A stretch of 64,000 bases of DNA from Pseudomonas baetica. Lineage in GTDB: Bacteria > Pseudomonadota > Gammaproteobacteria > Pseudomonadales > Pseudomonadaceae. Both the position numbers and the translations under genes were made by a program. Positions 35,812 to 46,958 of the stretch are shown in pieces. The notes under the pieces are model-generated. The model had not been told where the DNA came from. It searched no databases and saw nothing but the letters and a program-made list of their open reading frames with translations. Within the stretch, counting starts at the first letter, position 1. Each line of letters begins with the position of its first letter. The stretch spans positions 3,585,001 to 3,649,000 of the forward strand of contig NZ_PHHE01000001.1 of the NCBI RefSeq assembly GCF_002813455.1, given 5' to 3'.

Positions 35812-37917
35812 TTATGCACGCATGCGGGTGATGCGGATCACCCCGGTCAAGGCGCGCAGCTTCTTGATTACGCGGGCCAGGTGCACACGGTCGTGGACGC
35901 TGACCACCAGTTGCACGACGCTGATGCGACCATCGCGTTCGTCCATGCTGATTTTCTCGATATTGCCGTCGGCTGCGTTGACGCTGCTGGCCAGCAGCGC
36001 AATCAGGCCGCGCTGGTGTTCCAGCTCGACGCGCAGTTCGACGTTGAATTCGCCGGTGACATCCTTGGCCCACGAGAGCTGGATGCATTTTTCCGGGTTG
36101 TGCCGGACCTCGCTGATGTTGCGGCAGTTGTCCAGGTGCACGACCATGCCTTTGCCCGCCGACAAGTGACCGACAATCGGGTCGCCCGGGATCGGCGTGC
36201 AGCATTTGGCGTAGCTGAGAACCAGGCCCTCGGTGCCGCGAATCGCCAGCGGGCCTTCGGGGCTTGGCAGTTGTTCGCCCTCGCCAAGCAGGCGGCGCGC
36301 CACTACATAGGCCATGCGATTGCCCAGACCAATGTCTTCGAGCAGGTCTTCGATCAGTTCGAGGCGGTATTCGGTGAGCATCGCCTTGACGCGCTCGGCC
36401 GGGATCTTTTCCAGGGCGCTGTCGAAACCATTGAGCACCTTGTTCAGCAGGCGTTCGCCGAGGCTGATGGATTCGGAACGGCGCTGCAGTTTCAGTGCAT
36501 GGCGGATGTGCGTGCGCGCCTTGCCGGTAACCACGAAGTTGAGCCACGCCGGGTTTGGTCGCGCGCCGGGCGCGCTGACGATCTCGACTGTGGAGCCGCT
36601 TTGCAGCGGTTCGGACAGCGGTGCGAGGCGGCGGTTGATCCGGCAGGCAATGCAGCTGTTGCCGACGTCGGTGTGTACCGCGTAGGCAAAGTCGACCGCC
36701 GTGGAGCCTTTTGGCAGCTCCATGATCCGGCCTTTTGGCGTGAAGACGTAGACCTCGTCCGGGAACAGGTCGATCTTCACGCTTTCGATGAATTCCAGCG
36801 AGTTGCCGGCACGTTGCTGCATTTCCAGCACGCCTTTGACCCACTGACGAGCGCGGGCATGAGTGCCTTTGGGCTGCTCGTCACCGCTGGACTTGTACAG
36901 CCAATGGGCAGCGATGCCGTTGTTGGCCATCTCTTCCATTTCGCGGGTACGGATCTGGATCTCGATCGGTACGCCGTGCATGCCGAACAACGTGGTGTGC
37001 AGCGACTGATAGCCGTTGGCCTTGGGGATCGCGATGTAATCCTTGAAGCGCCCCGGCAACGGTTTGTACAAATTATGTACAGCGCCTAGCACGCGGTAGC
37101 AGGTATCGACCTTGTCGACGATGATCCGGAACGCGTAGACGTCCATGATCTCGTTGAAGGCCCGACGCTTGCCGCGCATTTTCTTGTAGATGCCGTAGAG
37201 GTGTTTCTGGCGACCGCTGACTTCGCCCTGGATGCCGTCGATTGCGAGGCAATGGCCGAGGGATTCTTCGATCTTGTTGACGATTTCCTTGCGGTTGCCC
37301 CGGGCGCGCTTGACCGCCTGGTAGATCCGCGCGGAACGCATCGGGTGCATGGCCTTGAAGCCGAGGTCTTCGAATTCGATACGAATCGCGTGCATGCCCA
37401 GGCGGTTGGCGATGGGTGCATAGATCTCTAGGGTTTCTTTGGCGATCCGACGGCGTTTTTCGCCGGACAGCACTTCCAGCGTACGCATGTTATGCAGGCG
37501 GTCGGCGAGTTTGACCAGGATCACGCGAATGTCGCGTGCCATGGCCATGGCCATTTTCTGGAAGTTTTCCGCCTGGGCTTCGGCCTTGGTCTCGAAATTC
37601 ATCTGGGTCAGTTTGCTGACCCCGTCGACCAGTTCGGCCACGGTTTCACCGAACTGCGCTTGCAGCGCTTCTTTGGCGATACCGGTGTCTTCGATCACAT
37701 CATGCAGCATCGCCGCCATCAGGCTCTGATGGTCCATGTGCATGTCGGCAAGAATATTGGCCACGGCAAGAGGATGCGTGACGTACGCCTCGCCGCTGCG
37801 GCGGCGTTGGCCGTCGTGGGCTTGTTCGGCGTAGAAATACGCTCGGCGGACCAGGTTGACCTGGTCATTGCCGAGGTAGGTCGATAAGCGATCGGCGAGG
37901 GCGTCTATGCTCGGCAT
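35812..37917 (-). CDS. spoT: (p)ppGpp synthetase/hydrolase SpoT
   Basis: A 701-residue bifunctional alarmone enzyme. An N-terminal HD hydrolase domain (HDVIEDTG; VKLADRLHNMRTL) is followed by the synthetase domain (RIIVDKVDTCYRVLGAVHNLY; KANGYQSLHTTLFG). A TGS domain (VYVFTPKGRIMELPKGSTAVDFAY) and C-terminal ACT domain (ARVIKKLRALTGVIRITRMRA) complete it. Length equals E. coli SpoT (702). rpoZ lies immediately upstream, as in enterics. Confidence 0.97.
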   Translation of the reverse strand: MPSIDALADRLSTYLGNDQVNLVRRAYFYAEQAHDGQRRRSGEAYVTHPLAVANILADMHMDHQSLMAAMLHDVIEDTGIAKEALQAQFGETVAELVDGVSKLTQMNFETKAEAQAENFQKMAMAMARDIRVILVKLADRLHNMRTLEVLSGEKRRRIAKETLEIYAPIANRLGMHAIRIEFEDLGFKAMHPMRSARIYQAVKRARGNRKEIVNKIEESLGHCLAIDGIQGEVSGRQKHLYGIYKKMRGKRRAFNEIMDVYAFRIIVDKVDTCYRVLGAVHNLYKPLPGRFKDYIAIPKANGYQSLHTTLFGMHGVPIEIQIRTREMEEMANNGIAAHWLYKSSGDEQPKGTHARARQWVKGVLEMQQRAGNSLEFIESVKIDLFPDEVYVFTPKGRIMELPKGSTAVDFAYAVHTDVGNSCIACRINRRLAPLSEPLQSGSTVEIVSAPGARPNPAWLNFVVTGKARTHIRHALKLQRRSESISLGERLLNKVLNGFDSALEKIPAERVKAMLTEYRLELIEDLLEDIGLGNRMAYVVARRLLGEGEQLPSPEGPLAIRGTEGLVLSYAKCCTPIPGDPIVGHLSAGKGMVVHLDNCRNISEVRHNPEKCIQLSWAKDVTGEFNVELRVELEHQRGLIALLASSVNAADGNIEKISMDERDGRISVVQLVVSVHDRVHLARVIKKLRALTGVIRITRMRA

Positions 37918-37974
37918 GATGACTCCTGCCGTTGGCTGTGACCCCGCGCCGTGCTACGTCGACCAGGCATAGAC

Positions 37975-38238
37975 TTAGACGGCCTCGTTGGACTCGTCCT
38001 CGAACGCTGCGAACAGCGGTTCGTCTTCGACGATTTCAGCGTTGGCGATGAACTCGTAGCTCATCAGGCCTTCAGCGATTTCACGCAGCGCTACAACGGT
38101 AGGCTTGTCGTTTTCCCACTGAACCAGTGGCTCTTTGCCGCCGGTGGCCAGTTGACGGGCACGCTTGGTGGACAGCATGACCAGCTCAAAACGGTTTTCC
38201 ACGTGGTTCAGGCAGTCTTCAACGGTTACGCGGGCCAT
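37975..38238 (-). CDS. rpoZ: RNA polymerase omega subunit
   Basis: An 87-residue protein starting [20 protein letters not shown]. It contains the conserved RARQL and [14 protein letters not shown] segments of omega, which supports assembly of beta-prime. The longer open frame (to 38295) has no SD; the ATG at 38238 matches the normal length. First gene of rpoZ-spoT-ridA. Confidence 0.96.
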   Translation of the reverse strand: MARVTVEDCLNHVENRFELVMLSTKRARQLATGGKEPLVQWENDKPTVVALREIAEGLMSYEFIANAEIVEDEPLFAAFEDESNEAV

Positions 38239-38301
38239 GGTATTCCTCGGAGCGAATGCAATATGCGCGCTGCCCGGTTGGGCGAGCGGACTCAACAGTT
38301 T

Positions 38302-38339
38302 AAAAAATCACCAGCGATTAGGGAAGCGCTGATTTTTTG
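38302..38339 (-). terminator. Terminator-like hairpin between gmk and rpoZ
   Basis: AAAAAATCA...AGCG pairs with CGCTGATTTTTT, giving an A/T-tailed stem on either strand. It would separate the gmk and rpoZ transcripts. Confidence 0.6.
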
Positions 38340-38405
38340 ACCAAGCCCTTCAACGCGCTGCAAGTGCCAATGTAAAGCCCTTGCAGCGGTTTTGGGAAGC
38401 TCTGT

Positions 38406-39038
<633 letters not shown>

Positions 39039-39902
39039 TTACTCAATATTCTGCACTTGTTCGCGCATCTGCTCGATCAACACCTTGAGGTTGACGGCGG
39101 CCTGGGTGCTGCGCGGGTCGAAGGCCTTTGAGCCCAGTGTGTTGGCTTCGCGGTTGAGCTCCTGCATCAGGAAGTCCAGGCGACGTCCGGCCGCACCACC
39201 GGACTTGAGCACCCGGCGAACTTCAATAATGTGGGTGCTCAGACGATCCAGTTCTTCGGCCACGTCGCTCTTTTGCGCGAGCATGACCATTTCCTGTTCC
39301 AGGCGCTGCGGATCCATCTCGGCCTTCATGTCGGCGAAGCGGTCGAGAACCTTCTGGCGCTGGGTGGCGAGCATCTGCGGAACCAGTTCACGCAGGGTCA
39401 CGACGTCTTCTTCGATGGAAGTCAGGCGCTCGTTGATCAGTCGCGCCAGTTCCGCACCTTCACGTTCGCGGCCGGCCTTGAGCTCTTTCAGACCTTGAGT
39501 GAACAGGGCCAAGGCTTCGGCGTTCAGCGCTTGCGGGTCGGTTGCATCGGCAACCAGCACGCCAGGCCAGGCCAGCACTTCCAGTGGATTCAGCGCGGCG
39601 GGGTTTTTGATCAGGCCGGCGATCGTCTCTGCGGCAGCGACGAGTTGCGCGGCGCGCTCGCGATCGACTTGCAGCGGCTTGCCGGTGCTTTCTTCAGTGA
39701 AGCGCAGGGTGCATTCCAGTTTGCCCCGCGACAGCCCCTGACGCAGCGCTTCACGCACGGCGCCCTCGAGGTCGCGAAACGACTCTGGCAGGCGCAGGTG
39801 CGGTTCCAGATAGCGGCTGTTGACCGAGCGCAATTCCCAGCTCAGGGTGCCCTGGACGCCGGCTTTTTCGACGCGGGCGAAGGCGGTCATGCTGTGCACC
39901 AT
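39039..39902 (-). CDS. yicC: YicC-family endoribonuclease
   Basis: A 287-residue protein starting MVHSMTAFARVEKAG, the standard YicC N-terminus, with the conserved C-terminal DUF1732 helix (GRRLDFLMQELNREANTLGSKA). E. coli YicC is also 287 residues and was reported as an endoribonuclease that promotes RyhB decay. The open frame extends to 40040 but the extra part overlaps the promoter region. Divergent from rph. Confidence 0.94.
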   Translation of the reverse strand: MVHSMTAFARVEKAGVQGTLSWELRSVNSRYLEPHLRLPESFRDLEGAVREALRQGLSRGKLECTLRFTEESTGKPLQVDRERAAQLVAAAETIAGLIKNPAALNPLEVLAWPGVLVADATDPQALNAEALALFTQGLKELKAGREREGAELARLINERLTSIEEDVVTLRELVPQMLATQRQKVLDRFADMKAEMDPQRLEQEMVMLAQKSDVAEELDRLSTHIIEVRRVLKSGGAAGRRLDFLMQELNREANTLGSKAFDPRSTQAAVNLKVLIEQMREQVQNIE

Positions 39903-40129
39903 GGCGGTGACCTCGCAATGCAGATCGGCGCAGAACTTCAGTTCCGCAGACGCGATATGAATGAATTTAAGCCGACTGGCAGCAAAGGCGCAGGATTGTA
40001 GCGCAGTGCGGCGAATGCGCCCAAACACACGGTGTGACAAAGGGCTGCAGCCCGTCGGTAATCAGTGTTTCAAGGCCTTGAGTCGTCCGCGCGGATTTTT
40101 AACCAGTGCCCACTGGCGGTGCACCGCTC

Positions 40130-40135
40130 TATAAT
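40130..40135 (+). promoter_or_regulatory. Candidate -10 box for rph
   Basis: A perfect TATAAT lies 38 bases before the rph ATG. No good -35 hexamer stands at 16-18 bp upstream, so the promoter assignment is tentative. Confidence 0.45.
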
Positions 40136-40172
40136 GCTCGGCAGTTTTCCGTCCCCAGTACAGGTATTCCCT

Positions 40173-40895
40173 ATGAAACGTCCAAGTGGTCGCGCTGCCG
40201 ATCAGCTCCGCTCGATCCGCATTACCCGCAACTACACCAAACACGCCGAGGGATCCGTACTGGTCGAATTCGGTGATACCAAAGTCATCTGCACCGTCAG
40301 CGTCGAAAACGGCGTGCCGCGGTTCCTCAAAGGCCAGGGCCAAGGCTGGTTGACCGCTGAGTACGGCATGCTGCCGCGCGCCACCGGCGAGCGAAACCAG
40401 CGTGAAGCGAGCCGTGGCAAGCAGGGTGGTCGTACCCTGGAAATCCAGCGCCTGATCGGCCGTTCCCTGCGCGCGGCTCTGGACATGTCCAAGCTCGGCG
40501 ACGTCACTCTGTATGTCGATTGCGACGTGATCCAGGCTGACGGCGGCACCCGCACTGCGTCGATCACTGGCGCCATGGTTGCGCTGGTCGATGCGCTGAA
40601 AGTGATCAAGAAGCGCGGCGGCCTGAAAGGCGGCGATCCGCTCAAGCAAATGATCGGTGCGGTATCGGTCGGCATGTATCAGGGCGAGCCTGTGCTGGAT
40701 CTGGACTATCTTGAAGATTCCGCTGCCGAGACTGACCTCAACGTGGTGATGACCAGCTCCGGTGGCTTCATCGAAGTGCAAGGTACTGCTGAAGGCGCGC
40801 CGTTCCAGCCTGAAGACCTGAACGCCATGCTGGAACTGGCCAAGAAAGGCATGAACGAAATCTTCGAACTGCAGAAAGCCGCACTGGCCGACTGA
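40173..40895 (+). CDS. rph: Ribonuclease PH
   Basis: A 240-residue phosphorolytic exoribonuclease that trims tRNA 3' ends. It has the family N-terminus [34 protein letters not shown] (phosphate-binding arginines), [16 protein letters not shown] and [22 protein letters not shown] with the catalytic acidic pair. Length equals the usual 238-240. It is followed 28 bases later by a small membrane protein. Confidence 0.97.
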   Translation: MKRPSGRAADQLRSIRITRNYTKHAEGSVLVEFGDTKVICTVSVENGVPRFLKGQGQGWLTAEYGMLPRATGERNQREASRGKQGGRTLEIQRLIGRSLRAALDMSKLGDVTLYVDCDVIQADGGTRTASITGAMVALVDALKVIKKRGGLKGGDPLKQMIGAVSVGMYQGEPVLDLDYLEDSAAETDLNVVMTSSGGFIEVQGTAEGAPFQPEDLNAMLELAKKGMNEIFELQKAALAD

Positions 40896-40923
40896 GCAGG
40901 TTCTAACCCGCAAGGAGGACGCG

Positions 40924-41292
40924 ATGAGTGACGAGCAAGAGCTGCTGCCCAAACCGAGCCAGGAGGTTCGTCAATGGGCGATGTTTTGTCACCTGTCCGC
41001 CTTGCTGGGGATCTGGATTCCGTTTGGCAATCTGATCGGCCCGCTGATTCTGTGGCAAATGAAGCGTGAGACGGATCCGTTCATCGACGCTCAGGGCAAG
41101 GAAGCGCTGAATTTTCAGATCACCGTGGCGATTGCTTCGGCCATCTGCCTGTTGCTGATGTTGTTGATTATCGGCTTCTTCCTGTTGGGCCTGCTGGCCA
41201 TCGGTGCGCTGGTCTTGACGATCATCGCTGGAGTGAAAGCCAATGACGGGTTCCCTTATCGATACCCGTTCACCTGGCGACTGATCAAATAA
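40924..41292 (+). CDS. DUF4870-family membrane protein
   Basis: A 122-residue protein with AAGGAGG upstream of the ATG. It has the DUF4870 pattern (CHLSALLGIWIPFGNLIGPLILWQ; D-x-Q-G-K-E-A-L-N-F-Q) and two to three hydrophobic helices after it. Function unknown. Probably co-transcribed with rph; a terminator follows. Confidence 0.9.
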   Translation: MSDEQELLPKPSQEVRQWAMFCHLSALLGIWIPFGNLIGPLILWQMKRETDPFIDAQGKEALNFQITVAIASAICLLLMLLIIGFFLLGLLAIGALVLTIIAGVKANDGFPYRYPFTWRLIK

Positions 41293-41684
41293 CGATCAAT
41301 TCGAAACCTCAGCGCTTCGCAAGGTTTTAATACAAATGCCCTGACTTATCGGGGCATTTGTGTTTCTGCAACTTGACTAATTACTCTTTCATGTAGGACT
41401 GGTTCTACGCGCGACAAGTGGTAGTAAATGTTTGTATGTATATTTCAACGCTTACACTTTTAGTCACAACTACAATGGGTTAGCGCGATCTCAGTCCTTG
41501 GCAATAAGACTTGGCGATTGTTAAGGTTACTCCGCACAACGTTGCTTCAGAAATATCTCGTTATATTCAAGCCATCGAAGGCTCTTGAATTCCAATTCAA
41601 TCAGTGTTGAGACAATCAGCCGATTCTGTGGGCGTGCGCGGGTAAAAAGTGCGCCTGATGAATATACAGCCAAGAATAATCCCA
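41293..41684. other. Intergenic region before gltS
   Basis: These 392 bases contain the terminator at 41332-41361 and then AT-rich sequence with no gene. The gltS promoter should lie here, but no clear -35/-10 pair could be chosen. Confidence 0.6.
41332..41361 (+). terminator. Terminator-like hairpin after the DUF4870 gene
   Basis: ACAAATGCCC pairs with GGGCATTTGT around a 10-base loop; the following T-tract is short. Confidence 0.6.
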
Positions 41685-42893
41685 ATGATTCAGCTCGATT
41701 TTTATGGAACGCTCGTCGCCGCCTCTCTGGTGCTTTTGCTGGGGCGCGGACTTATTGCACGAGTCGGTTTCCTGCGTAATTACAATATTCCTGAGCCCGT
41801 GGCTGGTGGCCTGGTGGTTGCTCTGGTTTTATTGATGCTGCGTACTTTTGATATAGAAATCAGATTCGATACTTCGCTGCAAACGCCTTTGATGCTGGCA
41901 TTCTTTGCCACTATCGGTTTGAGCGCAGACTTTGCCAGCCTGAAAAAGGGTGGTCGCGTAGTCGGCATTTTTCTCCTGGCGGTTACCGGGCTTCTGGTGG
42001 TTCAGAACGCCTTGGGTATTGGTCTGGCCAAAACGCTGGGGCTTGATCCGTTGATGGGCCTGCTGACGGGCTCGATCACGTTGGCGGGCGGTCACGGTAC
42101 GGGGGCTGCCTGGGGAACGGTGTTCAGTGAAAAGTACGGCCTGGCTTCGGCGTCCGAACTTGCTATTGCTTCGGCAACATTCGGCCTGGTCCTGGGTGGC
42201 TTGATTGGTGGGCCGGTGGCTCGGTTACTTATCAAGCGCGTGCAAGTACCGGGTTGCCAACCTCAGGAAACGCCACGGTTGCCAAAGGGTTTCGAGCAGC
42301 CGAACAAAGAGCGCTCGATTACTCCTTTTTCGTTCATCGAGACACTGGCTCTGATCGCCGTCAGCCTGTTGGCCGGCAACGTTCTGAACGGCCTGCTATA
42401 CGGAACCGCTTTCGAATTGCCAACGTTTGTCTGCGTTTTGTTCGTGGGCGTGTTGCTGCGTAATGGTCTGTCGGCGCTGGGCCTGTATCAGGTATTCGAG
42501 CGTGAAGTGTCGGTGCTGGGCAATGTCAGCCTGTCGCTGTTTCTGGCGATTGCCTTGATGTCGCTAAAGTTATGGGATCTGGCTGCGTTGGCATTGCCGA
42601 TCTTTATCATCCTGGCTGCACAAACACTGGTCATGGCGCTTTTTGCGATTTTCGTGACCTTCAGAGTAATGGGCCGCAATTACGATGCGGCGGTATTGGC
42701 GGCTGGGCACTGCGGTTTCGGGTTGGGTGCGACGCCAACGGCCATCGCTAACATGCAGGCGGTGACGCAGCGCTTCGGCCCTTCGCAGATCGCTTTTCTC
42801 GTCGTGCCGATGGTGGGGGCGTTCTTTATCGACATCATTAACGTCATCGTGATCAAGCTGTATCTGTCGCTGCCGTTTTTCGTCGCAGTGTGA
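41685..42893 (+). CDS. gltS: Sodium/glutamate symporter GltS
   Basis: A 402-residue inner-membrane carrier from ATG 41685 (E. coli GltS has 401). Earlier in-frame starts at 41649 and 41658 lack an SD. About ten hydrophobic helices are visible. The two re-entrant signature loops are present: SITLAGGHGTGAAWG in the first half and AAGHCGFGLGATPTAIANM in the second. It imports glutamate with Na+. Its nearest upstream gene is separated by a terminator, so it is monocistronic. Confidence 0.95.
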   Translation: MIQLDFYGTLVAASLVLLLGRGLIARVGFLRNYNIPEPVAGGLVVALVLLMLRTFDIEIRFDTSLQTPLMLAFFATIGLSADFASLKKGGRVVGIFLLAVTGLLVVQNALGIGLAKTLGLDPLMGLLTGSITLAGGHGTGAAWGTVFSEKYGLASASELAIASATFGLVLGGLIGGPVARLLIKRVQVPGCQPQETPRLPKGFEQPNKERSITPFSFIETLALIAVSLLAGNVLNGLLYGTAFELPTFVCVLFVGVLLRNGLSALGLYQVFEREVSVLGNVSLSLFLAIALMSLKLWDLAALALPIFIILAAQTLVMALFAIFVTFRVMGRNYDAAVLAAGHCGFGLGATPTAIANMQAVTQRFGPSQIAFLVVPMVGAFFIDIINVIVIKLYLSLPFFVAV

Positions 42894-42944
42894 TCTACGG
42901 ACGTTTACAGCGTAGATGGGGCTGCTTTCGCCCCACAGACGCAT

Positions 42945-42978
42945 AAAAATGCCCGTATATTTCGATACGGGCATTTTT
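42945..42978. terminator. Bidirectional terminator between gltS and crc
   Basis: A 14-bp perfect stem AAAAATGCCCGTAT/ATACGGGCATTTTT around ATTTCG, with T runs in both directions, between convergent genes. Confidence 0.92.
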
Positions 42979-42996
42979 ATGTCGGCGAAGCGACGC

Positions 42997-43776
42997 TTAG
43001 ATGGTCAGCGTCCAGTCGTAGTCGACGATCAGCGGTGCATGCTGCGAGAACCGTGGCTGACGCGGCAGGCGTGCGCTGCGCACGAAGCGCCGCAGGCCCG
43101 GGGTCAGGATCTGGTAGTCAAACCGCCAGCCCAGATTGAGCATCTCGGCCTGTTCGTTGTCCGGCCACCAGCTGTACTGGTCGCCTTCACGGCTGACTTC
43201 ACGCAGGGCATCGACATAGCCCATGTTGCCGACAATCTCGTCCATCCAGGCGCGTTCTGGCGCCAGGAATCCCGGGGATTGCTGGCTGTCGCGCCAGTTC
43301 TTGATGTCGAGCTTCTGCTGCGCCACGTACAGCGAGCCACAATAAATGTACTCGCGACGTTTGCGTCGCTGTTTGTCCAGATACTTGCCGAAGTCGTCCA
43401 TGAGCTTGAACTTCTGGTTCAAGTCCTCATCGCCGTTCATCCCCGAAGGGAGCAGCAAGGTGGCAATACTGACTTTGTCGAAATCTGCTTGCAGGTAGCG
43501 CCCGTAGCGGTCGGCCGTCTCGAAACCGAGACCGCTGATGACAGCCTTCGGTTGCAACCGCGAATACAAAGCCACGCCACCTTGGGCAGGGACTTCAGCA
43601 TCGCAGGCATAAAGGAAGTAGCCATCCAGTTGGAAGGCTGGGTCATCCAGTTCAAAGGCGGAGGCACGGGTGTCCTGCAGGCAGATGACGTCGGCATTCT
43701 GTGCTTGCAGCCAACTGAGCAAACCACGCTCGACTGCAGCCTGAATACCATTGACGTTCACACTGATGATCCGCAT
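42997..43776 (-). CDS. crc: Catabolite repression control protein Crc
   Basis: A 259-residue protein of the exonuclease-endonuclease-phosphatase fold starting MRIISVNVNGIQAAVERGL. In Pseudomonas Crc acts with Hfq to block translation of catabolic mRNAs and has no nuclease activity. The length is that of PAO1 Crc. It is divergent from pyrE, as in other pseudomonads. The longer open frame upstream lacks an SD. Confidence 0.95.
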   Translation of the reverse strand: MRIISVNVNGIQAAVERGLLSWLQAQNADVICLQDTRASAFELDDPAFQLDGYFLYACDAEVPAQGGVALYSRLQPKAVISGLGFETADRYGRYLQADFDKVSIATLLLPSGMNGDEDLNQKFKLMDDFGKYLDKQRRKRREYIYCGSLYVAQQKLDIKNWRDSQQSPGFLAPERAWMDEIVGNMGYVDALREVSREGDQYSWWPDNEQAEMLNLGWRFDYQILTPGLRRFVRSARLPRQPRFSQHAPLIVDYDWTLTI

Positions 43777-43858
43777 AAATGGCCCCAAAAATCGCGTGCG
43801 TGTATGATACACGGCGTCAAGCTAATTAGCTAAATCCGTGGTATTTGGGGTTTTTTTC

Positions 43859-44503
43859 ATGCAAGCGTATCAGCGCGATTTCATTCGTTTTGCCATCGAT
43901 CGCGGCGTTTTGCGCTTCGGTGAGTTCACCCTCAAGTCCGGGCGCACCAGTCCCTACTTCTTCAATGCCGGGCTGTTCAACTCGGGTTCGGCCCTGGCGC
44001 AGCTCGGTCGCTTCTATGCGGCGGCCATTGCTGAAAGCGGGATTGCCTTCGACGTTCTGTTTGGCCCGGCCTACAAAGGCATCCCGCTGGCGGCGACCAC
44101 CGCTGTGGCGCTGGCCGAGCACCACGACCGTGACCTGCCATGGTGCTTCAACCGCAAGGAAGCCAAGGCTCACGGCGAAGGCGGCAGCCTGGTCGGCGCA
44201 CCGCTGACCGGTGACGTGCTGATCATCGACGATGTAATCACCGCCGGCACCGCAATCCGCGAAGTGATGCAAATAATTGCTTCCCAGGACGGTGCCAAGG
44301 CCGCCGGCGTGCTGATCGCCCTGAACCGTCAGGAGCGCGGCAACGGTGAGTTGTCGGCCATCCAGGAAGTGGAGCGCGATTTCGGCATTCCGGTGATCAG
44401 CATTGTTTCGCTGAACCAGGTGCTGGAATTCCTCGCTGACGATCCGCAGCTCAAGCAGCACCTGCCAGCCGTGGAAGCGTACCGGGCCCAGTTCGGCGTC
44501 TGA
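43859..44503 (+). CDS. pyrE: Orotate phosphoribosyltransferase
   Basis: A 214-residue pyrimidine-biosynthesis enzyme joining orotate to PRPP. It shows [15 protein letters not shown], the flexible loop [11 protein letters not shown] and the PRPP motif [17 protein letters not shown] nine bases before the ATG acts as a weak SD. REPIN and terminator follow. Confidence 0.97.
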   Translation: MQAYQRDFIRFAIDRGVLRFGEFTLKSGRTSPYFFNAGLFNSGSALAQLGRFYAAAIAESGIAFDVLFGPAYKGIPLAATTAVALAEHHDRDLPWCFNRKEAKAHGEGGSLVGAPLTGDVLIIDDVITAGTAIREVMQIIASQDGAKAAGVLIALNRQERGNGELSAIQEVERDFGIPVISIVSLNQVLEFLADDPQLKQHLPAVEAYRAQFGV

Positions 44504-44518
44504 CTGCGGTCAGCTTTT

Positions 44519-44609
44519 GTGGGAGCGGGCTTGCTCGCGAATGCAGTTGTTCATTCAGCATTGATGTCGACTGATACGACGCATTCGCGAGCAAGCCCGC
44601 TCCCACAGG
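44519..44609. repeat. REPIN
   Basis: Inverted GTGGGAGCGGGCTTGCTCGC and GCGAGCAAGCCCGCTCCCAC around about 45 bases, after pyrE. Confidence 0.9.
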
Positions 44610-44626
44610 GGATGTTCGGTGATAAG

Positions 44627-44659
44627 AAGACCCCGTTCATTCAGGATGAACGGGGTCTT
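44627..44659. terminator. Bidirectional terminator downstream of pyrE
   Basis: A 14-bp stem AAGACCCCGTTCAT/ATGAACGGGGTCTT around TCAGG, with T run on the plus strand. It lies between convergent pyrE and a small membrane-protein gene. Confidence 0.92.
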
Positions 44660-44670
44660 TTTGTTTGCGG

Positions 44671-45054
44671 TTAATGTAAGTTTCGCCATTTCTTCAGCAG
44701 TTTCAGAGTCAATCCCGCGTTGATCAGCGCGAATGCCAGCAACGCCACAACCACCATCACGTATAGCGTGCGATCAACCTCAAAATCCCATAGATCCAGT
44801 GTGCTGCTGCCGATAATGCCCACGGCGGCTGGCAGGTTGACGTAAAACAGCGCTGCAAAGGCGCCGGTCAGTGGCAGCGCACACTTCAAGAGCACCCCCA
44901 AGACCTTTTCCCTGCTGCGCTTTCTTGCCTGAAGGCCTTGTTGATGCTCATCCAGCGCCAACGCCTCATTGAGCGTCGGCCAAGCCAGATTGAACAGGAA
45001 GGTGGTCAAGGTCAGCAGCAAGCCACTGACCGCGACGATGTCACTGAACGGCAT
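44671..45054 (-). CDS. Small membrane protein of unknown function
   Basis: A 127-residue protein from ATG 45054 with about three hydrophobic helices (5-24, 50-75, 90-115) and a basic cytoplasmic loop (QGLQARKRSREK). Its start lies inside the end of the next upstream gene (14-base overlap), so the pair is translationally coupled. No family recognised. Confidence 0.78.
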   Translation of the reverse strand: MPFSDIVAVSGLLLTLTTFLFNLAWPTLNEALALDEHQQGLQARKRSREKVLGVLLKCALPLTGAFAALFYVNLPAAVGIIGSSTLDLWDFEVDRTLYVMVVVALLAFALINAGLTLKLLKKWRNLH

Positions 45055-45613
45055 TGAGTCCCAACGTTGCGCACAACAAATCGTGGGAGTCCTCGCTGAT
45101 TTCAAACTGCCCGGCGCTGCCCTTGCGTTTGATGATGGGTTTGAAGGTCGGCTCGTTTTGCGTGATGAGCATGTTCAACTCATCGCGGATCACGTCTGAA
45201 CTGATGACCACCAGATAGACATCCTTCGCATGTTCCGCAGACTCGACGACCCCGCGCATGCTGTGCTGCAGGATGTCGTCGAGCTGATTGCGGAAGCGCG
45301 ACACGGTGTTCTTCAGCAAGGTTTTGCTTTGGCTTTGGGTCAGTTGGAAGATCGTCGATATCTGCGATTCAGTCGGTAAAGTCTGCCCGAAGTAGCTTTG
45401 AATCAGGTAAAGCAGGCGATCCTGCTTGGCCTCATCGGCCCGACTGGGCATGCCGCCCTCGACCAGCATTTTCAGGTATTCCGTCAGGCTGGCCTTGGCG
45501 ATACGCTGCAGGGCGTGGGCGATTTCGGCGTCGCCAATACGCAAGGTCTTCTTGACCGGTTCCTTTTGTTCCTGCTCGAAAGCGTCGGCGTCGATCGTGA
45601 ACGATATCTGCAT
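45041..45613 (-). CDS. Hypothetical soluble protein, partner of the small membrane protein
   Basis: A 190-residue mostly helical protein (QISFTIDADAFEQEQKEPVKKTLRIGDAEIAHALQRIAKASL...). The middle (LPTESQISTIFQLTQSQSKTLLKNTVSRF) has helix-turn-helix-like spacing but is not a confident DNA-binding domain. It overlaps the membrane-protein gene and follows a small CxxC protein gene in the same direction. Function unknown. Confidence 0.75.
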   Translation of the reverse strand: MQISFTIDADAFEQEQKEPVKKTLRIGDAEIAHALQRIAKASLTEYLKMLVEGGMPSRADEAKQDRLLYLIQSYFGQTLPTESQISTIFQLTQSQSKTLLKNTVSRFRNQLDDILQHSMRGVVESAEHAKDVYLVVISSDVIRDELNMLITQNEPTFKPIIKRKGSAGQFEISEDSHDLLCATLGLNAVQ

Positions 45614-45631
45614 GGCTCAGGCGCTCCGGGG

Positions 45632-45844
45632 TTATTTTTCGTTGCTGTCCGGGTACGGATCCTGGGGTGCATCACCTTGGCCGCGGAGCACTTTCCAGCC
45701 TTTGAGCGGGTGCGAGGCTTCTGTGAAGTCGGGGCAGGGCGGCATCGATGATTGCGACGGGCCTGAATACTCTCGGCCGCAGTCCACGCAAGCGTAGGTA
45801 CCTGCTGAAATGTCACTGCCGTATGGAACGTGGTCTTTTTGCAT
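45632..45844 (-). CDS. Small zinc-ribbon-like protein
   Basis: A 70-residue protein with one CVDCG motif (19-23) and a lone PCP further on. A good SD (CGGAG) precedes the ATG. It is 18 bases upstream of the 190-residue protein and may share its transcript. Function unknown. Confidence 0.7.
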   Translation of the reverse strand: MQKDHVPYGSDISAGTYACVDCGREYSGPSQSSMPPCPDFTEASHPLKGWKVLRGQGDAPQDPYPDSNEK

Positions 45845-45949
45845 GAGTAAATCTCCGGTGGGTGAAGGGAAGATCCTAGGGAGATTTGTTCTGATGGGCT
45901 GTCGGACGTTTCGCTGAGTGAAGTCAGACGCTTCCTGCGCGGATAAAAA

Positions 45950-46021
45950 AGATCGCAGACTTCGTCAGTTCCTACAGCACTTTCGTACTGTGTTGCAGGA
46001 GCTGACGCAGACTGCGATCTC
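45950..46021. repeat. Inverted-repeat REP pair of the second type (GATCGCAG type)
   Basis: GATCGCAGACTTCGTCAGTTC...TACAGCA and TGTTGCAGGAGCTGACGCAG...ACTGCGATC form a long imperfect stem next to the argB end. Confidence 0.85.
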
Positions 46022-46035
46022 TTGTGTTTCAGCGA

Positions 46036-46941
<906 letters not shown>

Positions 46942-46958
46942 TCAGGGCTCCGGGTGGA

